A stretch of 64,000 nucleotides of DNA from an uncultured Marinobacter sp. (GCF_913055835.1 NZ_CAJXKQ010000002.1:163150-227149), one strand, 5' to 3'; shown: positions 31,984-42,479, counted from the stretch's first letter. Numbers and translations: made by a program. Notes: a model not told the origin generated them from the letters alone.

Positions 31984-33513
31984 ATGACTTTGGAGCACGA
32001 ACAGTTTGACGTTATTGTCGTTGGCGGTGGAGTCAACGGCACCGGCATTGCCATGGATGCAGCCGGGAGAGGCCTGAAAGTCCTCCTTTGCGAAATGAAT
32101 GACCTCGCGTCAGCCACGTCATCCAGCAGCAGCAAGCTGATACACGGCGGGCTGCGCTATCTGGAACACTATGAATTCCGACTGGTCCGGGAGGCCTTGG
32201 CGGAGCGCGAATCACTGCTTCGCAATTCCCCACACATCATGTGGCCAATGCGCTTTCGGCTACCGCACCGACCGCACCTGCGCCCGGCCTGGATGATTCG
32301 CACCGGCCTCTTTCTCTACGACCACCTGGCGAAACGGGAAATCCTTCCGGGCTCACGCTCCATCAAGTTCGGTGAGAACGATCCGCTGAAACCGGATATC
32401 ACCAAGGGATTCGAGTACTCGGACGGCTGGGTCGACGATGCTCGCCTGGTGGTTCTGACTGCGAAAAAAGCACAGCAGTTTGGCGCGCAAATATGCACCC
32501 GCACCAAATGCGTCAAGGCCGAACAGGGCACCCATGAGTGGAAAGTTACCCTGCGGGACATGACCGATGAAACCGAAAGGACGGTATCAGCCAAGGCCAT
32601 TGTGAATGCTTCTGGCCCCTGGGTAAGCAAGTTATTCGGTGAAACCCTGTCGATGCCGGCGCCGAAAATGATTCGCATGGTCAAAGGCAGCCATATTGTG
32701 GTTCCCAGACTCAACAAGGGTACCGAAGCGTACATCCTTCAGAATGAAGACGAGCGGATCGTGTTTGTTATTCCCTACGAGGATGAATTCTCGCTGGTGG
32801 GCACCACCGATGTCGATTACGAAGGTGACCCCAAGAAAGCAAAAATTTCACCAGAAGAAACCGACTATCTGCTCAACATCGTGAACTCCCATTTCAAGCG
32901 GCAGCTTGAACCCTCGGATGTGATCTGGTCCTACTCCGGCGTGCGCCCTCTAATGGACGACGAGCAGGAAAATGCCCAGAAGGCATCTCGGGACTACTCC
33001 TTCGAGGTCAATAGTGAGAAAGGCAAGGCGCCACTGATTTCGGTATTTGGAGGCAAGATTACCACCTACCGCAAGCTGGCCGAGGCTGCCACCGACAAAC
33101 TGTGCCAGTTCTTTCCCGAGGCCGGCGGGCGCTGGACCAAAACCGGAGTTTTACCTGGCGGTGACTTTGCCAACCACGAGGCGCTTGAAGAGAAACTCAG
33201 GCGAGACTTCCCCTGGCTTTCCGAGAAGGTGATCAGCCGCTACGTGCGTACCTATGGTACCACCAGCTATGACATTCTCCGGGACTGCCACTCGATGGAC
33301 GATCTGGGCATCCATTTCGCCGGAACCCTTTACCAGCGGGAAGTCGAGCATCTGATCAAGAACGAATGGGCCATGACGTCGGAGGACATTCTCTGGCGCC
33401 GGACCAAACAGGGGCTTTACGCCAGCGACTCGGATGTTGAAGCCCTGGAACGTTTTCTGATGAAAGCTGTCAGTACCGATAATCGCAAGACCGCTCTCCA
33501 CCACAGCGCCTGA
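31984..33513 (+). CDS. glpD: Aerobic glycerol-3-phosphate dehydrogenase
   Basis: A 509-residue FAD enzyme of the inner-membrane surface that oxidises glycerol 3-phosphate to dihydroxyacetone phosphate, feeding electrons to quinone. FAD-binding GGGVNGTGIAMDAAGRG at the N-terminus, then SSKLIHGGLRYLEHYEF and FGGKITTYRKLAE are diagnostic. It lies 182 bp after glpR. That gap has partial GlpR-like halves (CGAATAT near 31878, ATGTTGAACAT at 31915-31925). A strong terminator follows. Confidence 0.96.
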   Translation: MTLEHEQFDVIVVGGGVNGTGIAMDAAGRGLKVLLCEMNDLASATSSSSSKLIHGGLRYLEHYEFRLVREALAERESLLRNSPHIMWPMRFRLPHRPHLRPAWMIRTGLFLYDHLAKREILPGSRSIKFGENDPLKPDITKGFEYSDGWVDDARLVVLTAKKAQQFGAQICTRTKCVKAEQGTHEWKVTLRDMTDETERTVSAKAIVNASGPWVSKLFGETLSMPAPKMIRMVKGSHIVVPRLNKGTEAYILQNEDERIVFVIPYEDEFSLVGTTDVDYEGDPKKAKISPEETDYLLNIVNSHFKRQLEPSDVIWSYSGVRPLMDDEQENAQKASRDYSFEVNSEKGKAPLISVFGGKITTYRKLAEAATDKLCQFFPEAGGRWTKTGVLPGGDFANHEALEEKLRRDFPWLSEKVISRYVRTYGTTSYDILRDCHSMDDLGIHFAGTLYQREVEHLIKNEWAMTSEDILWRRTKQGLYASDSDVEALERFLMKAVSTDNRKTALHHSA

Positions 33514-33532
33514 AGCTCTCTCAGGCATCCTT

Positions 33533-33568
33533 GCTCCGGCCGGATTCTATCCGCCCGGAGCTTTTTTA
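33533..33568 (+). terminator. Rho-independent terminator after glpD
   Basis: GCTCCGG and CCGGAGC arms (outer ends at 33533 and 33561) with further GGAT/ATCC pairing inside, followed by a T-run. Confidence 0.88.
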
Positions 33569-33581
33569 CGCCGGAGTACAC

Positions 33582-33686
33582 GGACAGGGGGAGGGCTTTC
33601 CCAAAACACGCTGTAAATACGTCCCTGTAGGCTCGGCTCCGCCATCCCTGGCTCCGCACGGTTTTGGGAATGCCCTCCCCCTGTCC
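33582..33686. repeat. Intergenic inverted repeat, cruciform family copy A
   Basis: Arms 33582-33607 and 33661-33686 (26 bp) are complementary at 25 of 26 positions. The 53-nt loop (33608-33660) matches in length and pattern the loop of the repeat at 44072-44165, including TCC-TGT and CCATCC-TGG cores. It lies in the 274-bp glpD-porin gap, between two terminators. Confidence 0.85.
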
Positions 33687-33710
33687 TCGGCAACTTCGTG
33701 TATCAACTCC

Positions 33711-33749
33711 CACAAAAAAAGGTTGAGGGGTAAACCTCAACCTTTTGTG
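33711..33749 (-). terminator. Rho-independent terminator of the porin gene
   Basis: AAAAGGTTGAGG (33717-33728) pairs with CCTCAACCTTTT (33735-33746) around a 6-nt loop. Read on the minus strand it ends in a T-run. Confidence 0.85.
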
Positions 33750-33787
33750 CTCCCACTTTCGAGGGTGCTTGCCTCCGTTCGAGACGA

Positions 33788-34930
33788 TCAGAATGTCAGT
33801 TGCGAACCAAAGATGATCGCATCGTATTCACCCTGCCCGTCACGGGTACCCAGTGTTGTGTATTCCGCCATCAGGGTCAGGTGGTCTGTCGCCGCGTAGC
33901 GAGCGAAGAGCATGGTCAGATCGGTGTCGTCACCGTCACCGGCGATGAAGTCATCCTCGCCTTCACCGTAGCTGACACCCAATGTGGTCCGGTTGATCTG
34001 GTAAGTCGTCTCAACATACCACTGGCTGGCATCTTCCTCGTTCGGGTCCAGGCGAGCGGCAAACACTCCGTTGCCTGTACCCTGGGTCATGCCGTAGTTG
34101 CCTCGAACAGACAGGCCACCAAAAGAGATGGAACCGCCGAAGTCGATACCGGACATGGTGTAGCTATCAAAAGCACCGGTTTTCGAGTCCACGTCCTGGG
34201 TGAAGCCACTGGACCATAGGGAGAAATTGTTGCCGGAGTACACCACGTTCGCTTCGATCCGGGGCATAGTGTATTCAGCGTCTGCCGCCGCCGGAAAATC
34301 TGCTTCACTGACCTTCGACGGACTGAACAAACCTACCTTGAACTGAAGCCCGCCCAAGCTGTTGGAGGTGTACATCACACGGGGTGTGAAGTTGGCATAG
34401 AAGTAGCCGTTGCCAATGCGCCCGGCCGTTGCCGCCACCTGGTCCGGGCCACCGATCAGACCAACGCCCAGAGCACTGCCGTTATCACCAATAGCAGGCA
34501 CCCCATATATCCCGAAGCCCTTACCAATATTTACCTTACCGAAATCGCCGGCCACGGCAATCTCGGAGACCCGGCTGCGAAAATCGGCATTGGCATCACC
34601 GGGCGCAATATTGGCGTTCATCTGGAAATGGCCGGACACTTCCAGACCATTTTGGGTCGGTGCATAAATGTTGGTTTGCAGCGTTGCCGGGTTGAAACCG
34701 GTCGTGATGGTAAACGAGTCTTCGTCCGTTGGTTGGTCATAATTGCCGAACACCGCAAAGATCGGAATGTGGCCATTAAAGCCCGCTTTCCACCCGTTAT
34801 CAGATTCAAAGGACACCTCCGCCAGGGCTGGCGAGCAGACCCCTGCCGCCAGCAGCAGGGAGGCTGCCAATGGGGCCTTCCGGAAAGAACGGTTGTTGGA
34901 CGACACAAAGACATTGTTATTTTCGATCAT
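33788..34930 (-). CDS. Outer-membrane porin of the glycerol locus
   Basis: A 380-residue protein with a signal peptide (ending SPALA at about residue 37), many alternating beta-strand segments and a C-terminal phenylalanine (GSQLTF), as expected for a trimeric Gram-negative porin. AGGA lies before the ATG. It has no strong likeness to LamB. Its upstream gap carries a GlpR-like palindrome TTCGTTAACGAA and is shared with the second glpV-like gene, so I infer a role in glycerol passage across the outer membrane. A terminator follows. Confidence 0.82.
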   Translation of the reverse strand: MIENNNVFVSSNNRSFRKAPLAASLLLAAGVCSPALAEVSFESDNGWKAGFNGHIPIFAVFGNYDQPTDEDSFTITTGFNPATLQTNIYAPTQNGLEVSGHFQMNANIAPGDANADFRSRVSEIAVAGDFGKVNIGKGFGIYGVPAIGDNGSALGVGLIGGPDQVAATAGRIGNGYFYANFTPRVMYTSNSLGGLQFKVGLFSPSKVSEADFPAAADAEYTMPRIEANVVYSGNNFSLWSSGFTQDVDSKTGAFDSYTMSGIDFGGSISFGGLSVRGNYGMTQGTGNGVFAARLDPNEEDASQWYVETTYQINRTTLGVSYGEGEDDFIAGDGDDTDLTMLFARYAATDHLTLMAEYTTLGTRDGQGEYDAIIFGSQLTF

Positions 34931-35024
34931 GTTAGCTTCCTGTTTTTGTTAGCGCTGAACTGTCGAAGCCACCTGAAACGCTTTGCCCAAGGACATAGCT
35001 GCGGCGAAACGCCTGGCGACTGAC

Positions 35025-35036
35025 TTCGTTAACGAA
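35025..35036. promoter_or_regulatory. GlpR-like operator upstream of the porin gene
   Basis: TTCGTTAACGAA is a perfect 12-bp palindrome about 95 bp before the porin start. The 369-bp gap 34931-35299 is AT-rich and holds no gene. Confidence 0.6.
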
Positions 35037-35223
35037 CCGTCTGGTTTTCGCATTGCGCCATATCGGTTCGAAACAGAATAAATTTAGCGCTGAAAATTGC
35101 AAATGGAAAGTTTATGATCGAAAAAATTTTCGTTTAGACCACCTTAAGAAGGCTTTAGAAATAGGCATAAATGGTTAACCAACTGTTTTTAATGCACTTA
35201 AGTCACCCTTCACCCTAAATAAA

Positions 35224-35243
35224 ATTTTTCGTTGACGAACTTT
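35224..35243. promoter_or_regulatory. GlpR-like operator upstream of the second glpV-like gene
   Basis: The core TTCGTTGACGAAC (35228-35240) agrees with the GlpR consensus at 16 of 20 positions over the full site. A further half CGAACCAT follows at 35249-35256. The site is 57-76 bp before the ATG at 35300. Confidence 0.58.
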
Positions 35244-35299
35244 CTAACGAACCATATGATCTTAAATTGTACGAAAAGCAACAAAAACAAGAGGCGATC

Positions 35300-37051
35300 A
35301 TGAACAAATACCCGTTGCTAGTCGGCCTGATACTACTGGTGAGCCAACCGGTAATCGCGGGCCCTCTCTTCGACTCACTTTCCAATGAGAAGCGATCGCT
35401 TATCCGCACACTGATCCAGGACCACTTCCCGGATTCGACCCTATCGGAAGACGAACAGGCTGAAGAACTCGCCTGGTTTACACATGCCGCCGCGGAGCTC
35501 CAGGGAACATCGATATCGGTTCTCTCCGAACAATTACCGACCCATGACTACGAGGCAGAGGTACTGGCACCCGCGTTTTCAATGCTGACGGGGATTCCGG
35601 TAATCCATGACAGGAAGCCCGAAGGCGAGGTGATTCGCCAGATCAACCTTCAGCGCATCATGGCGGCCAAGGGGCGGTACGACGCATTTGTGAATGACTC
35701 GGACATGATTGGCACCCATTCCCGCAGCGGCTGGGCTCTGGCGCTGAGCGATTATATGGAAGGTGCAGGGAAGGCATTTACACTGCCGACCCTGGCACTG
35801 GAAGATTTCATTGGCCTGGAGTTCGTCACTGGCCCCGACGGCAAGATCTACCAGCTACCCGATCAGCAGTTCGCCAACCTGTACTGGTTCCGTTACGACT
35901 GGTTCCAGCGCCCCGAACTGAGGGCCCAATTCAGGGAGCGCTACGGCTACGAGCTTGGCGTGCCCGTCAACTGGTCCGCATATGAGGACATCGCAGAATT
36001 TTTCTCGGTTCACGTGCAGGAGATCGATGGCGAACGTGTCTACGGGCACATGGACTACGGCAAGCGGGACCCATCTCTGGGATGGCGTTTCACCGATGCC
36101 TGGTTCTCCATGGCAGGCGCGGGTGATCAGGGGATTCCCAACGGATTACCGGTCGATGAATGGGGCATTCGTATGGAGGGCTGCCATCCTGTTGGCTCTT
36201 CCGTCAGTCGTGGCGGCGCCACCAACAGTCCGGCAGCGGTCTATGCGCTGGAAAAATACATAGACTGGTTGCAGCGCTTCGCTCCTCCGGAGGCGGCAAA
36301 CATGACCTTCTCGGAAGCCGGTCCCGTGCCGGCCCGGGGGCAGGTCGCACAGCAAATTTTCTGGTACACCGCTTTTACCTCCGATATGACAAAAGAGGGG
36401 TTGCCCGTCGTGAACGAAGACGGCACTCCGAAATGGCGGATGGCGCCCTCCCCTCGCGGCGCCTACTGGCAGGAGGGTATGAAGCTCGGATATCAGGACG
36501 TGGGCGCCTGGACCATCCCGCGAGCCATGGGGGCGGACCAGCAGAAAGCAGCGTGGCTTTATGCCCAGTTCACCGTCTCGCGCACCGTGTCACTCCAGAA
36601 GACCCTCTACGGTCTGACACCCATCCGGCTTTCAGACCTGGAATCGCCGCAAATGCAGGCAAAAGCGCCAACTCTGGGAGGCCTTGTCGAGTTCTACCGT
36701 AGCCCAGCTAGAACCGCCTGGTCGCCCACTGGAGTGAACGTGCCAGACTACCCCAGGTTGGCCAAGCTATGGTGGCCAAACATCGCCGATGCGGTAACGG
36801 GGAAAATGAGCCCACAGCAGGCGCTCGATAACCTGGCTGCAGCACAGGACCGGGCGCTGTCAGTCATTGAGCGTAATTTCCTGGCAGGTAATTGCGGCCC
36901 TAAAATGGCAGATGAAGGAAAGCTAAAGGGCGAGGATTGGTGGCTGGCCCAACCCGGTGCGCCCAAACCTCGCCTGAGCAATGAGAAACCCCAGGGCAAA
37001 ACCATCCGTTACGAGGACCTGCTCAGGCAGTGGGACATCGCGGGCAACTGA
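35300..37051 (+). CDS. Second GlpV-like substrate-binding protein
   Basis: A 583-residue paralogue of the GlpV at 21000-22742 with its own signal peptide (ends VIAG). Long stretches are identical or nearly so, for example QQFANLYWFR, VPVNWSAYEDIAEFFSVHV and HPVGSSVSRGGATN. The start at 35300 has AGAGGCG upstream. It stands alone with no permease or ATPase next to it, on the opposite strand to glpV. It probably feeds the same GlpSTPQ membrane complex with a different affinity or substrate range, or serves chemosensing. The N-terminal 130 residues differ most from GlpV. Confidence 0.85.
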   Translation: MNKYPLLVGLILLVSQPVIAGPLFDSLSNEKRSLIRTLIQDHFPDSTLSEDEQAEELAWFTHAAAELQGTSISVLSEQLPTHDYEAEVLAPAFSMLTGIPVIHDRKPEGEVIRQINLQRIMAAKGRYDAFVNDSDMIGTHSRSGWALALSDYMEGAGKAFTLPTLALEDFIGLEFVTGPDGKIYQLPDQQFANLYWFRYDWFQRPELRAQFRERYGYELGVPVNWSAYEDIAEFFSVHVQEIDGERVYGHMDYGKRDPSLGWRFTDAWFSMAGAGDQGIPNGLPVDEWGIRMEGCHPVGSSVSRGGATNSPAAVYALEKYIDWLQRFAPPEAANMTFSEAGPVPARGQVAQQIFWYTAFTSDMTKEGLPVVNEDGTPKWRMAPSPRGAYWQEGMKLGYQDVGAWTIPRAMGADQQKAAWLYAQFTVSRTVSLQKTLYGLTPIRLSDLESPQMQAKAPTLGGLVEFYRSPARTAWSPTGVNVPDYPRLAKLWWPNIADAVTGKMSPQQALDNLAAAQDRALSVIERNFLAGNCGPKMADEGKLKGEDWWLAQPGAPKPRLSNEKPQGKTIRYEDLLRQWDIAGN

Positions 37052-37065
37052 ACAAGCTCCCGGCC

Positions 37066-37668
37066 TCAATCGGGCTCAAGAAGCCTGGCAATTCTGCGCT
37101 GAAGTTCGGGCACAACCTCGCTTTCAAACCAGGGATTCCGACGCAACCAGAGGTTATTTCTCGGGCTGGGGTGAGGCATGGGCAGAACTTCCGGCCAATA
37201 TTCCCGCCAATGCTGGACATTGGCCGTGACGGATTTACGACAGTCGGCCAGGTGCCAGGCATGGGCATATTGGCCGATGACCAGAGTCAACCCGATATGC
37301 CGCAGACGATCCAGCAACAGGTTGCGCCAGGCCGGCGCGCACTCCGGACGCGGCGGAAGATCCCCGGACTTACCGGTACCCGGATAGCAAAACCCCATGG
37401 GCAGGATGGCGAGCTTCTGCTCGTCGTAGAAGGTATCCCGGGTTACTCCCATCCATTGTCGAAGCCGATCGCCGCTGGGATCATTGAAGGGCAAGCCGGT
37501 TTCGTGCACTCGCCTGCCCGGCGCCTGCCCGACCACCAGAATTCGAGCGCTTTCCGATATCTGGATGACCGGCCTTGGGCCACGTGGAAGAACGTCCGCA
37601 CAAATCGTACACGCCCGCACGCGCCGAACCAGATCGTCGAAGGGAAGCCGGGAAAGATCTTCAGTCAT
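37066..37668 (-). CDS. Uracil-DNA glycosylase family protein
   Basis: A 200-residue member of the UDG-like superfamily. Motif 1 is GQAPGRRVHETGLPFNDPSG, with the downstream LRQWMG, and the late motif is PHPSPRNNLW. Cysteines near the N-terminus (CTIC) and C-terminal half resemble the Fe-S-type family 4/5 relatives, but I cannot assign a family firmly. The start at 37668 is chosen because homology begins there; the ribosome site is weak. It converges on the second glpV-like gene and diverges from the nitroreductase gene, with no evident link to sugar use. Confidence 0.8.
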   Translation of the reverse strand: MTEDLSRLPFDDLVRRVRACTICADVLPRGPRPVIQISESARILVVGQAPGRRVHETGLPFNDPSGDRLRQWMGVTRDTFYDEQKLAILPMGFCYPGTGKSGDLPPRPECAPAWRNLLLDRLRHIGLTLVIGQYAHAWHLADCRKSVTANVQHWREYWPEVLPMPHPSPRNNLWLRRNPWFESEVVPELQRRIARLLEPD

Positions 37669-37760
37669 GGGTGTTCCGTCATAAGGGCGATTGCATATAC
37701 GGGCATTTCCCGTAACGATAGAGGCACAATCACGACACAACAAGTCTCGAAGGACACACC

Positions 37761-38501
37761 ATGAATGCCAAAGCAGGCCCTCTTCCTCTGCCGGAAATTG
37801 ATGTCGAGGAGTTCAGGAAAGTCGTACGCACGCGCCGCTCCATCAGGCGCTTCACCGATGAGCCGATTCCCGAGATGGTGCTTGAGGATTGTATGGAGTT
37901 GGCAACCCTGGCGCCCAATTCCAGCAACCTCCAGCCCTGGGAATTTTTCGTCGTCCGCACGCCGGAGCTGAAGGCAAAGCTTGCCCACGCCTGCCTTGGA
38001 CAGAATGCCGCGAAAACCGCCGCTGCGCTGATCGTGGTGGTTGCCCGACCGGATAGCTGGCGAGATCACGCCCGGCAAGCCCTTGAAGACTGGCCGGAAG
38101 AAAAACTGCCACCGATCGTTGAAAAGTACTACCGCAAAGTCGCCCCCATCCACTACAACCAGGGCCCCTTCGGGATTCTGGGGTTAGCGAAGAAAGCGGC
38201 AGGCCTTGCCGTGGGAATCACTCGGCCTGTGCCCCGGGGGCCCTACTCCACCTGCGAGATGAAAATCTGGGCCACCAAGTCCACAGCCCTGGCGGCCCAG
38301 AACCTGATGCTTGCACTCAGGGCCCACGGCTATGATTCCTGCCCCATGGAGGGTTTTGACGAGTATCGTGTCAAGAAACTGCTCAACCTGCCCGAGAAAG
38401 GACTGGTGACCATGGTGCTGGCCGCCGGCCGACGGGCAGAAAACGGCGTTTACAACCGGCAATACCGTTTTGATCAGAGCCAGCTGGTTCACTACCTCTG
38501 A
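37761..38501 (+). CDS. Nitroreductase family oxidoreductase
   Basis: A 246-residue FMN-dependent reductase. The N-terminal FMN-binding motif RTRRSIRRFTDEPIP and the following LATLAPNSSNLQPWEFFVVR are typical, as is the late GFDEYRVKKLLNLPEKG segment. AAGGA lies before the ATG. Members reduce nitro compounds or quinones or act as dehalogenases; the substrate cannot be inferred. Tail-to-tail with glk, 21 nt apart. Confidence 0.88.
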   Translation: MNAKAGPLPLPEIDVEEFRKVVRTRRSIRRFTDEPIPEMVLEDCMELATLAPNSSNLQPWEFFVVRTPELKAKLAHACLGQNAAKTAAALIVVVARPDSWRDHARQALEDWPEEKLPPIVEKYYRKVAPIHYNQGPFGILGLAKKAAGLAVGITRPVPRGPYSTCEMKIWATKSTALAAQNLMLALRAHGYDSCPMEGFDEYRVKKLLNLPEKGLVTMVLAAGRRAENGVYNRQYRFDQSQLVHYL

Positions 38502-38522
38502 TCCCGCGACGGCAATCCGGCT

Positions 38523-39488
38523 TCATACCTCCGGATTGCCCAGCGCCTCAGCGGCTCCCAGCAGCCCGGTGTAGGGCTCGGTGACCACAAAGACCGGCGT
38601 GAACTCCAGCAGCGGTCGCATTCTGCCTTTATCCTCAAAGCCGTTCCGAAAGGGACTTTCCAGAAAGAAATCGAGAAAACGGGGCAGGATTCCGCCGCAC
38701 AGATAGACGCCGCCAGTGCTACCCAGGGTCAGAACCCCGTTACCGGCTACACGACCGAGGATTTCACAGAAGTGGCGAAGCGTGTGTCGAGCCAGGCTGT
38801 CGGTGTTTTCCACTGCAGCCGCGGTGATTTTTTCCGGCGCATCCAATGGGGCGGCCACGCCCTGAATTTCGGCATGGGCCTGATACAGATTCAGCAGGCC
38901 CTGACCACAAAGGATACGCTCTACGGACACCCGCCCAAATCGGGCCTTGAGAATCCGCAGCACCGCCATTTCGGTATCGTCCGTGGGGGCGAAATCCACG
39001 TGGCCACCTTCGGTCATTAACGGCACCCAACCGTGCTCAATGGGCACCAGACCTGAAACGCCGAGCCCGGTTCCGGGGCCCATCACCAGCCGGGGTCGAC
39101 GGCTGTCACCCGGCCCACCACATACATGCACCAGGTGTTCGTCCGGAACATGGGGAACGCCGAGCGCCATGGCGGTAAAGTCATTGATCACCTTGAATCT
39201 GGACCAGCCGAACTGCGACCGGACCTCTTCGATATCAAAGCGCCAGTGATTGTTGGTCATGCGAACCTGGGTACCGCGAACCGGTGAGGCAACGGCCAGA
39301 CAGGCTCCATCTACCTCTGAAACTCCGACCCGGACCAGGTAATCCCGCACAGCTTCATCGAGATTGGTGTATTCCCCGCAGGGCAGAATCTCGATGGCCC
39401 CGGGTTGCACGCTGCCCTGTTCTACCAGGGCGAAACGCGCATTGGTCCCGCCGATATCACCGACCAGTGAGTAATGTGTTGCTGTCAT
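38523..39488 (-). CDS. glk: Glucokinase
   Basis: A 321-residue proteobacterial glucokinase forming glucose 6-phosphate from glucose and [17 protein letters not shown] is the N-terminal phosphate-binding motif, followed by [24 protein letters not shown] and the EGGHVDFAP glucose-site motif. Its ATG overlaps the edd stop by 4 bp (ATGA), so edd-glk is one coupled operon. It supplies substrate for Zwf from glucose released by the alpha-glucosidase. Confidence 0.95.
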   Translation of the reverse strand: MTATHYSLVGDIGGTNARFALVEQGSVQPGAIEILPCGEYTNLDEAVRDYLVRVGVSEVDGACLAVASPVRGTQVRMTNNHWRFDIEEVRSQFGWSRFKVINDFTAMALGVPHVPDEHLVHVCGGPGDSRRPRLVMGPGTGLGVSGLVPIEHGWVPLMTEGGHVDFAPTDDTEMAVLRILKARFGRVSVERILCGQGLLNLYQAHAEIQGVAAPLDAPEKITAAAVENTDSLARHTLRHFCEILGRVAGNGVLTLGSTGGVYLCGGILPRFLDFFLESPFRNGFEDKGRMRPLLEFTPVFVVTEPYTGLLGAAEALGNPEV

Positions 39489-41305
39489 GCCTCATGATTC
39501 CAGAAAAAGCTGGCCCCTTCCTCGGGATTGCTGGCAGCGCGGCGCATCCAGCCAAACAACTCCCGACCGTAGCCATGATGATACCCGGTCAGGTCGGCTT
39601 TTTCAGAGTCCCGGCCGGCGAACTCCTGTTCATCCACGCGGATGGCAAGCACACCGCTTTCGGCATCAAGGCAGACCGTATCGCCATTCTTGACCTTGGC
39701 CAGCGGGCCACCATCCAGCGCCTCCGGGTATACATGGATCGCCGCGGGCACCTTGCCCGACGCGCCGGACATACGGCCATCAGTCACCAGGCCCACCTTG
39801 AACCCGCGATCCTGCAACACGCCAAGGTAAGGGGTAAGCTTGTGCAGCTCTGGCATGCCATTACTCTTGGGCCCCTGGAAACGCACGATCACAACGCAAT
39901 CCCTGTCCAGGTCGCCAGCCTCAAAGGCTGCCTTGAGCTCGTTCTGGTCATTGAATACAACAGCCGGCGCTTCAACTTTCCGATGCTCCGGGGCAACGGC
40001 AGAGACCTTGATAACGCCCCGGCCAAGATTGCCATCGAGCACCCTCAGCCCCCCATCGGGAGCAAACGGCTCGGCAACCGGGCTGAGCACATCCGGCCGA
40101 AGGCTTTTCTCCGGCGCCGGCTTCCAAACCAGCTTCTCATCCACCAGCTCCGGCATCTCGGTATAGCGCTCAAGGCCATAGCCAACCACCGTGTTCACGT
40201 CATTGTGCAGGTACCCGCCGCTCAGCAGCTCCCGAATCAGGAACGGGGTACCGCCAGCCTCGTGGAATGCATTCACATCTTCCTGCCCGTTGGGGTAAAT
40301 CCGGGTCATGGAGGGGACCACGGAGGAAAGCTCGGCGTAGTCGTTCCAGTCGATAATGATCCCTGCCGCCCGGGCAATAGCGATCCAGTGAATGGTGTGA
40401 TTGGTGGAACCACCTGTGACCAGCAGCGCTACCAGAGCATTGACGATACTCTTCTCATCCACCATATCGCCGAGACCGAGCTCGCCACCGTGGGGCTTGG
40501 ACAGCCTGATTACCTGCTCGGTCGCGGCCCGGGTAAGCTCGTCGCGCAGCGGAGTATTGGGATTTACAAAAGCTGACCCGGGCAAATGCAGCCCCATGAC
40601 TTCTACCAGCAGCTGGTTGCTGTTGGCGGTGCCATAAAAGGTACAGGTGCCCGGACTGTGATAGGACTTGCTCTCGGCCTCCAGCAATTCCTCCTTGCCA
40701 ACCTTGCCCTCGGCGTAAAGCTGACGAATCCGCTGCTTTTCCTTGTTAGGCAGCCCTGAAGGCATGGGGCCTGCCGGAACCAGAATGGTAGGCAGATAGC
40801 CAAAGCTCAGCGAGCCGATAAGCAGGCCGGGCACAATCTTATCGCAAATGCCCAGTAGCAGCGTGGCATCGAACATATTGTGACTCAGGGCCACGGCGGT
40901 GCTCATGGCGATGGTGTCCCGGGAAAACAGGCTCAGCTCCATACCTGGCTGGCCCTGGGTTACACCATCGCACATGGCGGGCGTGCCACCGGCCACCTGC
41001 GCCACGGATCCCATGCCCCGGGCTGCCTCCCGAATAAGATCCGGGAACTTTTCGTAGGGTTGGTGGGCCGAAAGCATATCGTTATAGGCCGTTACCATGG
41101 CCACGTTGGCCTTGTTCATGAACTTCAGGGTGTCTTTGTCGCCCTGATTACAGGCCGCAAAACCGTGGGCCAGATTGCCGCAGGACAGAGAACTCCGGTG
41201 CGGGGATTGGGCTTTGAGAGCATTCATGCGGTCCAGGTAGTCCTGCCGCGTGGGGCGACTGCGCTCGATGATTCTCTGGGTAACCTTGTCTACGGTCGGG
41301 TGCAT
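39485..41305 (-). CDS. edd: Phosphogluconate dehydratase
   Basis: A 606-residue Fe-S dehydratase of the IlvD/Edd family converting 6-phosphogluconate to 2-keto-3-deoxy-6-phosphogluconate. Cysteines expected to bind the cluster are in AMCDGVTQG and GICDKIVPG, and the conserved [13 protein letters not shown] lies near the C-terminus. The start at 41305 has GGAG 6 nt upstream and is preferred over ATG at 41317. It is divergent from gap, with HexR-like sites in the 169-bp gap between them. Confidence 0.95.
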   Translation of the reverse strand: MHPTVDKVTQRIIERSRPTRQDYLDRMNALKAQSPHRSSLSCGNLAHGFAACNQGDKDTLKFMNKANVAMVTAYNDMLSAHQPYEKFPDLIREAARGMGSVAQVAGGTPAMCDGVTQGQPGMELSLFSRDTIAMSTAVALSHNMFDATLLLGICDKIVPGLLIGSLSFGYLPTILVPAGPMPSGLPNKEKQRIRQLYAEGKVGKEELLEAESKSYHSPGTCTFYGTANSNQLLVEVMGLHLPGSAFVNPNTPLRDELTRAATEQVIRLSKPHGGELGLGDMVDEKSIVNALVALLVTGGSTNHTIHWIAIARAAGIIIDWNDYAELSSVVPSMTRIYPNGQEDVNAFHEAGGTPFLIRELLSGGYLHNDVNTVVGYGLERYTEMPELVDEKLVWKPAPEKSLRPDVLSPVAEPFAPDGGLRVLDGNLGRGVIKVSAVAPEHRKVEAPAVVFNDQNELKAAFEAGDLDRDCVVIVRFQGPKSNGMPELHKLTPYLGVLQDRGFKVGLVTDGRMSGASGKVPAAIHVYPEALDGGPLAKVKNGDTVCLDAESGVLAIRVDEQEFAGRDSEKADLTGYHHGYGRELFGWMRRAASNPEEGASFFWNHEA

Positions 41306-41348
41306 GGTGGGCTCCATTGCATAATTTATTAGAGTGGTCGTCTTTAGA

Positions 41349-41363
41349 CGTAATTTTACTTCC
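41349..41363. promoter_or_regulatory. HexR-like site near edd
   Basis: CGTAATTTTACTTCC agrees at 12 of 15 positions with TGTARTWWWAYTACA, my recollection of the HexR consensus. It lies 44-58 bp before the edd start. Confidence 0.35.
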
Positions 41364-41411
41364 TTTTTTTGGCATTTCCACCGTTGAATCGTTCATTTCT
41401 TCTTTTTTTGT

Positions 41412-41427
41412 TGTTATATTTACTACA
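41412..41427. promoter_or_regulatory. HexR-like site near gap
   Basis: TGTTATATTTACTACA fits a 16-bp palindromic form TGTARTWWWWAYTACA at 15 positions. It lies 48-63 bp before the gap start. A GlpR-type half CGAACA occurs at 41442-41447. Confidence 0.5.
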
Positions 41428-41474
41428 TTGCAGAGGTTAAACGAACAAAAATCGACCATCCAAGGAGTCAGACG

Positions 41475-42479
41475 ATGACAATCCGTATCGCAATCAACGG
41501 TTTTGGCCGCATCGGTCGCAATGTTCTCAGAGCATTGTATGAAAATAACTACCGGAGCCAGCTCCAGGTTGTCGCCATCAACGACCTTGGCGACGCCGAA
41601 ACCAACGCCCATCTGCTCAAGTATGACAGCGTTCACGGTCGATTTGATGCCGACGTCAGTCACGACGCAGAATCCCTGACCGTTAACGGGGACCGGATTG
41701 CCATTACCGCTCTCCGCAACCCCGAGGAACTGCCCTGGAAAGACCACCGCGTTGATGTTGTTTTCGAGTGCACCGGCCTCTTCACCAAACGCGACAAGGC
41801 GGCTGCACACCTGACGGCCGGCGCCCGCAAGGTTATCATCTCGGCTCCCAGCCCGGACGCCGATGCCATGGTGGTATACGGCGTGAACCACGAAACACTG
41901 ACCGCCGACCACGACATCATCTCCAATGCGTCCTGCACCACTAACTGCCTGGCGCCGGTGGTTGAAGCCCTGCACAAGACCATTGGCATCGAGAGTGGCC
42001 TGATGACCACCATCCACTCCTACACCAACGATCAGAAGCTGAGCGACGTTTACCATTCCGACCTCTATCGGGCACGCTCAGCCACCCAGTCAATGATCCC
42101 AACCAAGACCGGCGCCGCTGCCGCCATTGGCAAGGTCATTCCGGAGCTTGACGGTAAACTGGATGGCCTGGCGGTTCGCGTTCCCACCATCAATGTGTCA
42201 CTGGTGGATTTCGGCTTCATTGCCAACCGAGAGACAACCGTGGAGGAAGTCAACCAAGCGGTCAAAGCAGCCGCCGAGCAGAATCCGGTTCTCGGCTATA
42301 ATGTTGAGAAACTGGTGAGCGTGGATTTCAATCACAACGCACTCTCCAGCATCTTTGACGCCAACCACACCCGGGTTCTGGGCCGTCACGTAAAGGTCAT
42401 GGCCTGGTACGACAATGAATGGGGTTTCTCGAACCGCATGCTGGATAATGCCCTCGCCCTGATCAAGGCACGCCAGTAA
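41475..42479 (+). CDS. gap: Glyceraldehyde-3-phosphate dehydrogenase, phosphorylating
   Basis: A 334-residue GapA-type enzyme making 1,3-bisphosphoglycerate. NAD-binding [13 protein letters not shown], the active-site [12 protein letters not shown] with its catalytic cysteine, the histidine in [10 protein letters not shown] and the C-terminal [12 protein letters not shown] are present. AAGGAG lies before the ATG. It starts the gap-pyk operon, divergent from edd-glk, so it serves the lower half of the Entner-Doudoroff route. Confidence 0.96.
   Translation: MTIRIAINGFGRIGRNVLRALYENNYRSQLQVVAINDLGDAETNAHLLKYDSVHGRFDADVSHDAESLTVNGDRIAITALRNPEELPWKDHRVDVVFECTGLFTKRDKAAAHLTAGARKVIISAPSPDADAMVVYGVNHETLTADHDIISNASCTTNCLAPVVEALHKTIGIESGLMTTIHSYTNDQKLSDVYHSDLYRARSATQSMIPTKTGAAAAIGKVIPELDGKLDGLAVRVPTINVSLVDFGFIANRETTVEEVNQAVKAAAEQNPVLGYNVEKLVSVDFNHNALSSIFDANHTRVLGRHVKVMAWYDNEWGFSNRMLDNALALIKARQ

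Noticed and set aside
39284..40576. 430-codon open frame on the plus strand
   Set aside because: Antisense to glk and edd with no motifs of its own.
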